From positions 33,278,501-33,342,500 of the forward strand of contig JAYKYS010000002.1 in NCBI GenBank assembly GCA_036924285.1: a DNA stretch of 64,000 bases, given 5' to 3'. Every line of letters begins with the position of its first letter. Position 1 is the stretch's first letter. Source of the stretch: Asterella californica. Its lineage: Eukaryota; Streptophyta; Marchantiopsida; Marchantiales; Aytoniaceae. The position numbers were made by a program, and so were the translations under genes. Below the pieces are notes generated by a model, which saw only the letters and a program-made list of their open reading frames with translations, had not been told where the DNA came from and searched no databases. Shown here piece by piece: positions 35,892 to 46,876 of this stretch.

Positions 35892-36368
35892 TCACAACTC
35901 AGCCGAGTCCTCTTTTGAAGTCGACAACTTCTCCGTCTCAGCTCTTTGAGTCTCGTCCAACTTCTCGACTACTGACGTAAGTAGGGCGGCCACATCGACG
36001 CACTTGTGTCCTCTTGATAGATCACCCACTCCACAACTTGGACAAAGATCTTCTCCTAGAAGATGAATTGGCGCTGGTGACGATGGACCCACTCGAAGAC
36101 TTAAATCGGTAAACTCCCGCTTCCCTTTAGCTCTCTCGGTTCTGATTCTAGTTGGACAATTCACTACTTTGTGTCCCAACCCTCTACAGAAATAACACCA
36201 CAAGTCGGTTTCTACTCTTCTCCTCGGAGATTCTACTTGAGGTTTAGTACTAGGGTTTTCAAACTCGACGATAATCTCTCTCGAACTTTCTCCGACACTT
36301 ACTATGACATCTAAACCTTGAGGAAGGTTTCTAAGTCTAACTTTCCAATCTTTTGAATTTCCACTCAT
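35892..36368 (-). CDS. Small CCHC-knuckle ORF upstream of gag
   Basis: 158 codons from ATG 36368 (MSGNSKDWKVRLRNLPQGLD). A zinc knuckle CYFCRGLGHKVVNC (CX2CX4HX4C) sits mid-protein, a second Cys/His cluster (CPSCGVGDLSRGHKC) further on, and the C-terminus is helical and charged. It is a separate frame from Gag-Pol, which has its own knuckle. It may be a nucleic-acid-binding accessory or a Gag N-terminal duplication; I do not recognise it as a named family. Confidence 0.6.
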   Translation of the reverse strand: MSGNSKDWKVRLRNLPQGLDVIVSVGESSREIIVEFENPSTKPQVESPRRRVETDLWCYFCRGLGHKVVNCPTRIRTERAKGKREFTDLSLRVGPSSPAPIHLLGEDLCPSCGVGDLSRGHKCVDVAALLTSVVEKLDETQRAETEKLSTSKEDSAEL

Positions 36369-36506
36369 GTTGCACCTTCTCAACCATTAAGTGGACAAAA
36401 TATCATAGAGGAAAATAATTCTACATCACTTTCTTAACTCTTCCGAGCTTTATATTGGAAATCGTGTATTATACATGCTATACACGAAATAAAATCTAAT
36501 CTAAAT

Positions 36507-36824
36507 TTAACTATCGAAGATATGATCCTCCTCACCATCGTTTGTACTAATCACAACAGACATCTTGAACTCACTCTTGTAAAAATCCAACTCTACTTCA
36601 CCAGGAGCATTCGTGGCCTCCACAGTGAATGATGCTTTAAACTCGGCTTTCTTCAAATCTGTGCCAATGGTCGTGGAAGCTTCTTCGTATAGGGTAAAAA
36701 GAGCACCCCAAGTGCTATAGATGCGGGTTCGTAACTCATCTATACTCAACTTGGGCTTCTCCGTCTCTGTTCGAACTCCTAAACGTCTCTTCTTCCACCT
36801 CGTCATTCGAACAGGATTCCTCAT
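36507..36824 (-). CDS. Small unknown ORF in the gypsy leader
   Basis: 105 codons from ATG 36824, basic at the start (MRNPVRMTRWKKRR), then helical (LRTRIYSTWGALFTLYEEASTT) and acidic at the end. It precedes the CCHC ORF on the same strand. Function unknown. Confidence 0.4.
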   Translation of the reverse strand: MRNPVRMTRWKKRRLGVRTETEKPKLSIDELRTRIYSTWGALFTLYEEASTTIGTDLKKAEFKASFTVEATNAPGEVELDFYKSEFKMSVVISTNDGEEDHIFDS

Positions 36825-36989
36825 GAAGTATCTTCAAGACCTCCTTGTATGCCGAAACGTGTATCTCTTAGTTGGTAAGAGATCTCTCCAAGATTTTTGT
36901 TATCTCCAGTAGCTCAACCTCCAAGCTACTAAATCATGAAGTTCAACAGAAACTTCCCTAATCAGAAGAGATGGTGATGACTGTACAAA

Positions 36990-37610
36990 TTTTCAGAGAA
37001 CTGAAATTTGTATATTTTCACTTCCCTCGTGGTTGTCAACCCTCTCCACTTTGAAAAATTCTTTCTCCCTCTTCAGACCTCATCTTCTCATGATTTCTTT
37101 TGTCTTGGATAGCTTATCAGCCACTCTAAAACACTGGAAAGTTTCTCAGGCAAATAAAATTCACAGAAAATCTGACAATGACCGTAAATTTTTTCCAGAT
37201 AACAGAATTCTTCAACTCTCACTAATAGACACCCTCAACTTTGAAAATTCATTTCTCCCTCTCTAGACCACCTTTTCCTATGATTTCTTTTGTCTTAGAT
37301 AGGTTATCAGCCAATCTAAAACACTGGAAAGTTTCTCAGGAAAATAAAATTCACAGAAAATCTGACAATGACTGTAAATTTTTTTCCAGATAACAGAATT
37401 CCTCAACTCTCACGAATAGACCCCCTCAACTTTGAAAATTCATTGCTCCCTCTCTAGACCACTTTTTCCTATGATTTCTTTTGTCTTAGATAGGTTATCA
37501 GCCAATCTAAAACACTGGAAAATATCACAGAAAAATAAAATTCACAGAAAAGTTGACAGCGACTGTACAAATTTTCCAGAGAGCAGAATTTCTAAACTCA
37601 CAAATTTATC
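36990..37610 (-). repeat. Three tandem copies of a ~191-bp unit
   Basis: TTTCTCCCTC...GATTTCTTTTGTCTTAGATAGGTTATCAGCC recurs at ~37062, ~37252 and ~37443 in the leader of the nested gypsy. Units share AAATAAAATTCACAGAAAA and TTTTTCCAGATAACAGAATT. Confidence 0.8.
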
Positions 37611-37882
37611 TTCTCTAATAACTTTTCTCTCCTCCTTCCTCTACAACTCTTGTTGTACACTCTTTCAACTCTCCTCAAACCCTTTCTAAGTGAACAAGAT
37701 GTAAAGAATGACTTCGAACGCGTCATATATCACTACGGGATACACGAAAGGTTCTAACGTTGCTAACATCGCGTTAGCTCTCTCTCCTCCCAATGTTCTC
37801 TCCATGTGCCCTCTCATAATCTCCTTTTGTCGAATATAGAACTGAACTCTAAACATCGTTCAACGATCCCTTCAAGTGAGGT

Positions 37883-37898
37883 CCCGGCAACGGAACCA
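37883..37898 (-). promoter_or_regulatory. Primer-binding site, tRNA-Asp-like
   Basis: TGGTTCCGTTGCCGGG lies four bases inside the 5' LTR. It differs at two positions from the tRNA-Asp-type site (TGGCGCCGTTGCCGGG) of many plant gypsy elements. Confidence 0.7.
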
Positions 37899-37902
37899 AA
37901 AA

Positions 37903-38815
37903 TGTAAACCCTCCGCGGTCCTATCGATCAACTACCCCCCGATCTCTCAACCTCCACGATCGTCATCCACGAATCTGCAACATGTCGGGCCTGTCTCTCA
38001 CTCACGGGTCACCTCTGATGGCTTCGATGGAAGCACACCATGAACTTGAAGGGAAAATGCTGAGTTCACTCATTCATACACCCACAAACTTATCAACTAA
38101 AAATCTCTTTAAACACATCAACTAAAATCTTCCATTCTAACGACGTCTCTCAAGTTCTCACATGCTAAAAATATCCCACACTCTCTATATTACTCAAGTT
38201 GTCATTACGACAATGTGAAAAACAAGGATGAGGAGCTCTTCTCTACTCCTCTATTTATACATTCTAGGTTTTTACTTTGGTACCCCCGGTAACTCAGCCG
38301 TAATTACTTTTATCAGGTTTTACTAAGATATTACTTAAGGTAAAAGCATTGATCACATGGGCTTTTTACCTTTTCACATGGGCTTATTCCTTCAAAGTCA
38401 ACAACTTCTAGAAGGATTCTGGAATATTCTCAAGGAATCTCGAATTTCCACCCCCCTCTACACTAGGACCCACTAAAAAGGAAACATGTGGAATCTCTTC
38501 TTGTTTTTAATGCCCACAAAGTCCACAACTTTAATCCAACCACTAATATCAAGTCAAAAAGGAGATAAGAGATACTTTCCACCTCCTTTCTACCTTTTAG
38601 ACAAGATGACAAGATAGTAGTGCTCACTCTTTAGCAAATATCTGAATTTTGCCAAAAGTACAGCTAAGTTTAACCATAACTAACTTTTAGATAGTCTAGA
38701 CTAACTTGATACATCCTTAAAGTACTTTGGCAGCCAATAAACATTCTCAATACTTAGTTATAACTAAACACCTTACTAATAGACAAACTCCCTATGTGTA
38801 ACATAGGTCGTTACA
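37903..38815 (-). repeat. 5' LTR of the nested gypsy (913 bp)
   Basis: Plus strand TGTAAACCCTCCGCGG to GGTCGTTACA. Followed inward (minus strand) by the primer-binding site. Confidence 0.95.
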
Positions 38816-38819
38816 GAAC

Positions 38820-39238
38820 GCATACGCTGTCTCTTCACTCGCCTTGTCTGGTAATGCCACCAACTCAATCCACTTGGAGAAGTGCTCCACCATCACCAAC
38901 ACATACCGGTGGTGACGTACGGTCAACGGTAAGGGTCCCGCAAAATCCAAACTCCAACGGTAACCCAACCCCATAATCGATAAGGGGTGTAACTGTGGAG
39001 TAGGAGCATTAAACGATGCTCGTACTCGATCACAAACCACACATCGTGCGACAAACTGTTGCACATCGATGTGCATACCACGCCACCAATATTGTCCTTG
39101 GAGTAAGCTATGTGTACGCTTCACTCCAAAATGTCCCAACTCCTCATGGGCATGTCGTACTAACTGTGCCCTCTGGGATGGATGTGGCACTATCCGTACC
39201 CTCCCATCACCCCACACTCGAAGTACATGTCGTCCTTC
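38820..39238 (-). pseudogene. Integrase zinc finger and core start
   Basis: HHCC finger: HAHEELGHFGVKRTH followed by CVVCDRV. The core starts RWSLDFAGPLPL (first catalytic Asp) and HFSKWIELVALPDK. The frame runs into the TSD at 38816-38819 and resumes in frame at 29864. One in-frame TGA (39239-39241) separates it from the RT-RNase H part. Confidence 0.88.
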
Positions 39239-41035
39239 TCATCGAAATCTCTTCGCTCGTTGAAGGACACGATCTCGCTCCTTGGCACTTACTGTGCCTA
39301 CTACCACACCAGTACGTAGATACTCCATCACGGTCACATCATCATGGATATCTCGCTGGTCAGGAACACCATCTCCACCCTCAAGATCTGGAGACTCATC
39401 ATCTACTCTCTGACCAGAGAAAGATACGATTTGGCCCTCCATACTAGAGTTCATGGCCAACACACAAAGAAAGGCAGATGCATGCCACCCTGGCACTATC
39501 TCCTCATCAACCTCGTCATGCCATCGAGCCCCAGTCTGATCCTCCTGACTCGTGCACGGATTGCGACTCAACCCATCGGCATCTAGGTTTGCAACTCCAG
39601 GTCTATGCACTACCTGGAAGTCATACTCTTGTAAGATCAGAGCACATCGTGCAAGCTTCCCTGTAAGCTTGTCGGACTCCATCAACCACTTGAGCGGCTG
39701 GTGATCAGTGATGAGAGTAAAGGGGTTCTCAAACAGATAACATCGGAAGTGTGCAACAGCCCACACTGCCGCCAAACACTCTCCCTCATACGAACTATAC
39801 CTCGCCTCCGCTGAATTGTTGGAGCGACTGGCATACGCCACCACGAACTCCTTTTTCTCATCATCATGCTGAGTCAGCACTGCTCCAAGTCCCAACATAC
39901 TCCAATCGGTGTGCAGTTGGAAAGGACGTCCTCTAACAGGTCTCCTCAAGATGAGAGCAGATGTCAACCTATCCTTGAGCTCTACAAAAGCTCGCTCCTG
40001 CTCATCTCCCCACTGCCACTCCTGGTCCACCTTCATCAGCTTGGTCAACGGCTTCGCAATTGCACTAAATCCCTTCACGTACCGACGATAAAAGTTCGCC
40101 AAACCAACAAATGTCCGAACTCGACTCACATCTGTGGGACGCGGGATACGTGCAATAGCCTCAACCTTTGTCTGTTGAACACCCAATCCACCTGGATAGA
40201 TGGTGTGGCCCAGATACTCTACCAACTCCTGGAAGAACTTACACTTCCCAGGGTGTAACTTCAACCCATGAGCTCTCAACCGCTCAAACACATCCCGTAA
40301 GTGTCTCTCGTGCTCCTCCACTGTAGCACTATAGACTAAGATGTCGTCGATATAACATCTGACAAAATCCAGTCCTGCTAGGATTCTGTCCATCACCCTT
40401 TGGAACTCAGCAGGGGCGTTCTTCAACCCAAATGGTAAGAACCGCCACTGATACAAACAATCCTTACCGTGAGAGTCAATTCCCCAGAATGTTGTCTTGG
40501 ACTTATCTTCTTCTCTCACTGGCAACTGATGATACCCTGCTCGAAGATCCAAAGTACTGAAGACCTTCACATGCCCCACTGCATCAAAGATCTCCTCAGG
40601 TGTGGGCATGGCATACTTATCGCACTTCGTCTACCGATTGATAAGACGATAGTCCCCACACATCCGTCTATCTGTGTAGTTGCCATACATATCCTTCTTG
40701 GCTGGCATAACTGTGGCAGATGCATACTCTCCATGCGACATCTCCACCAACCCAGCCTCCAACAAGTCTTGAGTCTGACTCTGGATCAAGGCTCTCTCCA
40801 TGTCACTGTACCTGTAAGGATGTCGAAAGATTGGCGTGTCATTAGCCAAGTCGATCCGTATACCAGGTCCTTTCAAGGTACCCAAATCCTTCATACTGAA
40901 GGTAAAACAATTCCTGTAGCTCTTCGAGAATCTTTGGACTCTTCGTCTCTCCTCTCCTATAAGCTTGGGTCCAATCTCTGGCTCCCAAGTATCCTCTGTC
41001 ACCATGCTAGAGGTAGAAGACGAAGTCGTTGACTG
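39239..41035 (-). pseudogene. Reverse transcriptase and RNase H
   Basis: One frame with an in-frame TAG between 40631 and 40609, and another TAG at its start (41036-41038). RT blocks: CGDYRLINR, FSTLDLRAGYHQLPV, FLPFGLKNAPAEFQRVMD, CYIDDILVY (catalytic YIDD), LGHTIYPGG. RNase H: FQLHTDWSMLGLGAVLTQ (one family Asp), VVAYASRSNN, YEGECLAAVWAVAHFRCYL, LITDHQPLKWLM. This copies element RNA into cDNA. All catalytic motifs are intact, so the two TAG codons are the only visible damage. Confidence 0.92.
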
Positions 41036-42769
41036 CTATCTTGCAGCCTCTGGAGCAGTTTCCTTCTGCTCACCACCAACAACCTCCACCGCTACTGTGC
41101 GTAAAACTTCTGCAGTTCTAGCTGCAAGCTCCACACTCTCTCCTATGATATCCCCTGATGTCCAAGGATGACGAACTCCACGTGCCTCGCCCCCAGCCTT
41201 TGCCTCCACCGACCCGGTAGGCAAAGAGCTCAAGAGTGCTCGAGCAGTAACACCCGTCGATCGCATCCGACGCTGCTCAGCCAATCCAAGACTAACAATC
41301 CATGTCAAGCAATTCAAGTCCATTGCTTGACCCAATACTTGACGACGTGAAGCCTCTGACACCGAAGCTACTGCCGTCGTACCCGTAGCGAAACCCATCG
41401 CTCGCTCTCTCTCATCGGCATTGGGCTCCACCAACTGCCGTAATTGAGCATCCCACACAAGCCCAGGTCCTCCATCTCTGTAAGCATGTGACGCTGGAAA
41501 GCTTACCAAAGTGGGTAACGCTACCATGGGCCGTCCCACTAGGTTCACCACTGCCATGGGTGACCTATCGACGACTCTCACTACTTGAGATCGTCGTCCT
41601 GCATCCAAGATGCTATCAACGATGAGATGTGCTGGTCGTCTCACTCCATCGTGTGCTCGCTTAAGCACCTCTCTCGGTAACAAGTTCGTCCACCACAACC
41701 GTGGACAATGTGCACGAGATCTTACTCTCGCTGCATCCAACAACACTGCTGGTCCAATCCAAGACCGCACTTGGTGCACACTCGCCATCATCTGTGTATG
41801 AGCATCACCCAACAAAGGAACGTTCTCCAAGATGTACGCTGGAGAATCCACCTGGTGCATCTGGAGATGTCGTAAGATCCGTAACATCTCCCAGAACATC
41901 CTAGATCGCGGGTCATGTAAACCCTGACCTCTCCCAGCACGCGTATGACCTTGACATGGCCATCCGGCTATCACCAAGTGAATGGTGCCCACCAACGTAA
42001 GATCTTGCGCCCCCAGCAGCAAAATATCCGACGGTAATGCTTGCTGATATCCTCTAACAGCTGATATGGGCAACAACTCAGGATATCTCTGCACCAAACG
42101 TGCCACATGTCGCAATGAGATGCGTCTCGCAATCTCATCTCTCTCCACATACAAGTATCGCTGTACTTGTATGCTTGCCTGCAATACCGCAGCCAAACCT
42201 ATGCTGATACCTCCAAACAGCTCCAGCACACATACACCCTCCTCTGGATACTGCCACACAATGGGAGTCGTATCCAACGGTGATAAGATCACAGGGCCAG
42301 TAGCAGGAACAACCCTTTGTTCCTCTACTGGTGGTACAAAGGCTTCACTCCAAGCTTGCTGCACCAACTGATCAGCATACTGCTGCAACTCTCCACTCGA
42401 ACTCCAGAGTGGAACATCCAAGGCAGATGGTACTACCGTAGACATGCTAAGCATGTCCTCCACCTCCTCAAAGACCGGAGTATCCTCCGCATGGGCATTG
42501 CCCTCCAACAACTCGTCCGGCCAAGTGATGACCGAACTGAACCTTGCAACGGATGCCATCGTCCCTGGTGTAGGCTTCGTCGTCCCAACTCTAGCACTGA
42601 ACCGCACTGGTAAGCGGCTCACTCGTCCCTCACCGGACTGCCAACCTGGTCTGTAAGATGCTGTCTCTGCCCAATAGTCGATCACGAATCTCATAGGGTA
42701 CAACACAACACCTCCCACCAATACATCATAAGACTCTGCGGCTGTAACGATGGCCTTGGCCCTCACCAT
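41036..42769 (-). CDS. Protease end fused to C5-cytosine DNA methyltransferase
   Basis: A 577-codon open frame. Residues 1-60 complete the retroviral protease (SYDVLVGGVVLYPM). Residues ~175-500 are a C5-cytosine methyltransferase with motifs in standard order: I VLELFGGIS (181-189, SAM site), II YVERDE (207-212), IV GWPCQGHTRAGRGQG (catalytic Cys272), VI LENVP (314-318), VIII RVRSRAHCPRLWWTNLLP (348-365), target-recognition region 366-450, IX ERERAMGFATG (453-463), X VLGQAMD (478-484). The PRLWWTNLLP stretch resembles DNMT3-type enzymes; the order is not rearranged as in plant DRM. Such enzymes transfer a methyl group from SAM to cytosine C5. The domain lies between protease and RT inside Pol and has no stop. 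Methyltransferase-bearing retrotransposons are known from charophytes and dinoflagellates (de Mendoza et al. 2018). Confidence 0.93.
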   Translation of the reverse strand: MVRAKAIVTAAESYDVLVGGVVLYPMRFVIDYWAETASYRPGWQSGEGRVSRLPVRFSARVGTTKPTPGTMASVARFSSVITWPDELLEGNAHAEDTPVFEEVEDMLSMSTVVPSALDVPLWSSSGELQQYADQLVQQAWSEAFVPPVEEQRVVPATGPVILSPLDTTPIVWQYPEEGVCVLELFGGISIGLAAVLQASIQVQRYLYVERDEIARRISLRHVARLVQRYPELLPISAVRGYQQALPSDILLLGAQDLTLVGTIHLVIAGWPCQGHTRAGRGQGLHDPRSRMFWEMLRILRHLQMHQVDSPAYILENVPLLGDAHTQMMASVHQVRSWIGPAVLLDAARVRSRAHCPRLWWTNLLPREVLKRAHDGVRRPAHLIVDSILDAGRRSQVVRVVDRSPMAVVNLVGRPMVALPTLVSFPASHAYRDGGPGLVWDAQLRQLVEPNADERERAMGFATGTTAVASVSEASRRQVLGQAMDLNCLTWIVSLGLAEQRRMRSTGVTARALLSSLPTGSVEAKAGGEARGVRHPWTSGDIIGESVELAARTAEVLRTVAVEVVGGEQKETAPEAAR

Positions 42770-44061
42770 GAAGCCATCCGTGGGTGATCTGGCCGAACTC
42801 TCACTGTCAACATCTCACGTGTCATATGTAGAGTCGTATCTCCTGATCCCCTTAGAGATGTCTGCAACTGGAATGGACATCTCTCTATCTCGGACTTCTT
42901 CAGACCCAAACCAATACACGCCGCCTTTTCCAACATTAACGATTGGGCTCCAGAGTCTAACAAGACCTTCTGGGGTCGATACACTTTCCATGAAGGTGCC
43001 ACCAAACAGAAGATACCACTTCTGTTGTCCAACAACACCACACCTGGTGCCAAACCAGCACGGTCAATCGCCGGCCTAGCTGGTAACTCATCTAACCTAG
43101 CAGCCGCCGCTTGCCAAGTACCACTGGTAGCTGTCCTGATCCTCGACTCCATGGACACGTCTACCGCCTCTCGCTGAACTACTTCAGCACTAGAGGTAAC
43201 TACATCCTCGCTCTCACTGAGCGTGGCCGCCAACTGGAACACTTGAGCCAAGTTGACTCCTAGTGCTCTCATATCAGTGGCTGAGAATAGTGGGGTTCGC
43301 AAAACTGCTGTAGCCGCCCCCAACATCGGGTTCGACGTCGTATCCACAGACGTCGAAGGTGGACTCACATCACACCCACTCCTGGATGTCGATGCCTCCA
43401 ACTCTACTGCATCATCGGTAGGCCGTTTAGGAATCATAGATGTGGTCCTCAACGCCTCTGATAACGTGAACGACTGGGGAAGCCTGGCCTGTCTACCAGC
43501 CTCTCCGCGTTGTGGATCCAACTCCACTGATGCACCTCGTGGCTCAGAGGCACGTACTGCACCTCTAGTCACTGCCGCAGATGCCTCAATCTGTGCTACA
43601 CCAGCCATGAAGTCGAAGTCATCTCCTTCTCCTCCATAAGACGTGGAAGCCTCTATTCCACATGATCTCCGCTGAGCCATAGCCATACTAGCTATCCTCT
43701 GCTCCAACTGCTCAATCCGAGCAGCCATACCTGCTTCTGACGTCGTAGCAGACGGTGGATCGACCGGTCCTCTCCCAGGTGCTGGATCTCTACCTCCAAC
43801 TCGACCACCACGGCCTCCTTGAGCTCCTCCGCCTCGTCCACGATCAACCTTCCCTTGTCGCAACTCGGGATGGAGATCAAAACAACGGTCACTACTGTGA
43901 CCAAGTCGTCCGCAATGCTCACATTGCCTAGGTGCTGCTTGAGACGTTCCTGACGTCTCATAACCACCTCTCCTCTGTGGACAGTCCTTTTGCTGATGAG
44001 GACCATCACACGTCCAGCAAGGACCCGCTTGCTGCTGACTAGAGAAGGACGGCATGGGCTT
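42763..44061 (-). CDS. Gag zinc knuckles and aspartic protease
   Basis: Open frame in phase with the upstream Gag but separated from it by an in-frame TAG (44062-44064). Two knuckles: CWTCDGPHQQKDC (CX2CX3HX4C) and CEHCGRLGHSSDRC (CX2CX4HX4C). Then an Arg/Gly-rich linker, a short coiled coil (MAARIEQLEQRIASM), a long disordered region and the protease active site VLLDSGAQSLML (D-S-G). The frame ends at TGA 42763-42765, overlapping the next frame by ATGGTGA. The protease is split across this point, so the change of frame is a -1 shift or a small indel, not a natural gene boundary. No slippery heptamer is evident. Confidence 0.85.
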   Translation of the reverse strand, partial: KPMPSFSSQQQAGPCWTCDGPHQQKDCPQRRGGYETSGTSQAAPRQCEHCGRLGHSSDRCFDLHPELRQGKVDRGRGGGAQGGRGGRVGGRDPAPGRGPVDPPSATTSEAGMAARIEQLEQRIASMAMAQRRSCGIEASTSYGGEGDDFDFMAGVAQIEASAAVTRGAVRASEPRGASVELDPQRGEAGRQARLPQSFTLSEALRTTSMIPKRPTDDAVELEASTSRSGCDVSPPSTSVDTTSNPMLGAATAVLRTPLFSATDMRALGVNLAQVFQLAATLSESEDVVTSSAEVVQREAVDVSMESRIRTATSGTWQAAAARLDELPARPAIDRAGLAPGVVLLDNRSGIFCLVAPSWKVYRPQKVLLDSGAQSLMLEKAACIGLGLKKSEIERCPFQLQTSLRGSGDTTLHMTREMLTVRVRPDHPRMASW

Positions 44062-45140
44062 CTACCCACCAGATCCTCCAACACCTCCCTGAGATCGTGA
44101 CTGCTCCGCACGATCCTTACCACCACCACCACCACCACGCTGTTGCGTAGCCTGTGATCCTCGAGAAGAGGTGGTCGCTCCATGTGGTGTCTCCTTGCTG
44201 AACCCAGCAACCACCACCCTCTCCTCCACCATGTTGAGCTCAATCCGCTCAGCCAGACTAAAGACAACCGCCAACGTCGGAGCGGTATCTCTAAGAAGAG
44301 TAGCATCTCTAACTCTCCTACGCAGCTCCCGGTCTAGTATCCCATACCAGAACTGGACTGCCTGTGCTTCCGTCACCCCTTGGGTAACGCTGATCAACCG
44401 CCTCATGTGAGTAAACGCCTCGCGTAGGCTCTCTCCAGTCTTCCGCTGGAACTCCTGCAGACTCCTGAACTTGTTGGTCCGCACACCCTGATAGTTCTTC
44501 CTCAAACATTGGAAGAACTGAACCACAGGGTTAAACCCTGGTGGTATCCCACTCACACTACCACCTGCTCCACTACATGTGGACGCACCGCTGGTAGTAG
44601 GTACTCCGCCACCTGCGACTGTACCATTGCTACTGGCACCCGAACTCGCAGGTGCTACGTCTCCCGAAATTGCGCCAGTAGTGATAGAAACGTAGTTGGA
44701 AGACCAATGTTGTCTCCACAACTCGATCTCAACACTGTAATCTCGCCTGAACTCATGATAATCGTCCATCGACGGTCCCTCCAAGTGCTGGAACAAATCC
44801 TTCCACGCCATGAAAGGTGTAAACAGCTGTGGGTTCCGCATCTGCTGCAGATCGCACCAACTGTCGAACTCCTGGATGAAGTCATCCAGCTCAATGATAC
44901 CAACTGTACTCGAGTAACGTCGAGGCCCCTTCGTGGCCCCATAGATCTCGTCCATGTCCCACAACAACGGTGTGGCGACACTAGACTCACCACCAGAAAA
45001 CGCGATGTCTGCGTCTGACTCGTCCTCTGGAACAACCGACGGCAATGGTGTAGGTAGTCGGTACCTCACCCCACTCCGTGTATACCCACTGTCCGAGAAG
45101 TCCCCACCAGAACCTCCTGAGAACTCCGTGATGAGAGAAT
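44062..45140 (-). CDS. Gag (capsid-like) of the methyltransferase element
   Basis: Open from just after a TAG at ~45145 to the TAG at 44062-44064. No in-frame ATG lies before residue ~64, so the true start is lost or mutated. It contains a retrotransposon Gag fold region: VVQFFQCLRKNYQG, FRSLQEFQRKTGESLREAFT, MRRLISVTQGVTEAQAVQFW, LDRELRRRVRD. An acidic N-terminus and an Arg/Gly/Ser-rich C-terminus surround it. It forms the particle with the downstream zinc knuckles. Confidence 0.75.
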
Positions 45141-45149
45141 CCCGCTAAC

Positions 45150-46876
45150 ACACTCCCCAACCGGAAGCCACAATCTCCGTCACCACCGTAATCACCACTT
45201 GCTTAACCCCGCTCCTACTGAGCTCACCTATCCCCTACTAGGACGATCAAGGTAAGGGCAACCTGTACCTGCCATCACCACAAGCAGCCTCTCACGGTCT
45301 GTTGGTCGTCACTCCAACCGCACCGTGAGAGAGACAAAGGTAGTCTGACTGGTCCGCAACTCCAACCTCACTACCGACAGCACACTGGAGTGAACTCACT
45401 CCGGAAATCAAGCGCCAACACAAGCAAACGCGGCGCACACACAGGAAGCAGAGTATGGAGGGGTTCCAACCACAAGAAGTCCAAACGATAACCCTCCACA
45501 CTCAAACATTTACATAAAGAGAAACCCAGCCCCACCCGGACTGACGTCTCCTCGTCGGTGATCACATGCACAATATATGATCACCAACAGTCGTAACTGA
45601 CACTGGAGGTCACTAACTAGATGTCCACACCTCTAGTAGCTCCAAAAACATCCGTGGTAGCTCTACTAGCTCACCCAAGACAACTGCCACCAATTGCCTC
45701 CATACGCGCCTCTACGGTGTAGGCAAACACTACCACAACTATAGCTTCCCCCTAATACTGTGGGGTGGCCCTACCACTCCTCTAGGGACGTGCGAGAAGG
45801 TCTCCTACTACCTTATACAAGTCCATAAGTACTTGCACGCATCCCTGTAGGACACCAAGAGCTATTGGTCTAGTGGTAAAGCCAAAGCTAAGACTACAGA
45901 GTCAGGAGTCCAGGTCCAAGAATAGTGTTGGGATGGATGACCAGCTGGTTTTACCCTTCCCACACAACTGAAGCTTGGATACCTCTCTCACGCACGCCAG
46001 CAAGCTGGCGTGCGGCGGGCGCGGGCTCGGACTCAAGCTCAGGCTCAGCTCCGCTCCGCTCCGCCTCCGCCTCCGCACTCTCGCACCTCTGCTCCTCGAA
46101 GTCTCGAAACGCCTCCTAACACGCACTCCACACCTCGACACTCTCGCTCACTCTCCGCTCCGCTTCGCTTGCAGTAGAGTAGAACAGGTACAACACACCA
46201 CAAGAGACTCGGCTCCACCTCTAATTGCAGAAGATTGCACCAAAACAGCCTCCAAAACAGCCAAAACAGCTTGCGGGTGCACGCGGGTGATCAAAAATCT
46301 GACGTAAACAGCAAGATCACCCCAAAACCAACCCGAACACCACTACAACAGGTTCGCGAATGCCCAATACCCACTTCGCGAATGCACACACACACAACAC
46401 AACTCCTAAACTCTAGTTCCAACACGAAATTGAACCAAAATCTGACGTAACTAGCCTTTTGGTACTTGCGGGTATCACGGCAGCGAACTTCGACATGCCA
46501 TAACTTCTTCAATCCTTGGCCAAACTCCACGAAACTTGGTGCGCTAGAATCGTCTCTCCAATGCGCTTCCAAAGAGTCCACTCCGGCCCGACATTGACAA
46601 GTATTTCAGCTGCCACGCCCAAACACGCAATCCGGCTCCAACAACACACTTCAAGAACATTCCGCAATATTTCTGCAGCGCTTCCACATGACAGAAATCT
46701 CCACTCGACCTCAACAACAGCAAATCGACCAGCAATGTAGCATGCGCCCACACACCTCGATCACAACTCCAACAATCAAGCACGAACGACAACGCCCGAA
46801 GATACCAGCGGACGATTTCAGATTTCGGATCAGCGAGCTCTTACTGAACTCCGCCTCGACCTGCACTCAGTTTGAG
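45150..46876 (-). other. 5' leader of the methyltransferase element
   Basis: Lies between the 5' LTR core and gag. It holds a GC-rich, Ser/Arg-codon-like low-complexity patch at 45990-46100 and no credible ORF. No TGG-starting primer-binding site is evident next to 46877, so the primer tRNA is unknown. Confidence 0.5.

Larger units (their letters stand above)
29865..38815 (-). mobile_element. Ty3/gypsy retrotransposon, almost intact (8.95 kb)
   Basis: LTRs at 29865-30778 and 37903-38815 with termini TGTAA...TTACA, flanked by GAAC (29861-29864 and 38816-38819). It is inserted in the integrase of the methyltransferase element. Minus-strand order: 5' LTR, primer-binding site, leader with 191-bp tandem repeats, two small ORFs, Gag-Pol, polypurine tract, 3' LTR. 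One in-frame TGA is the only visible lesion in Gag-Pol. Confidence 0.95.

Noticed and set aside
42763..42769. Programmed -1 frameshift at ATGGTGA between protease halves
   Set aside because: No slippery heptamer or clear downstream structure is seen, and the protease domain is cut in two. A single-base indel is simpler.
40600..45150. Alternative genetic code with TAG read as glutamine, suggested by repeated in-frame TAG codons
   Set aside because: The same element also has in-frame TGA and a frameshift, the LINE has TGA stops, and the inner gypsy frame properly ends in TAG beside its polypurine tract. Ordinary decay (CAG to TAG) explains it.
45990..46110. GC-rich Ser/Arg-like ORFs in the leader
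   Set aside because: Simple-sequence (CTCCGC)n effect; no start, no domain.
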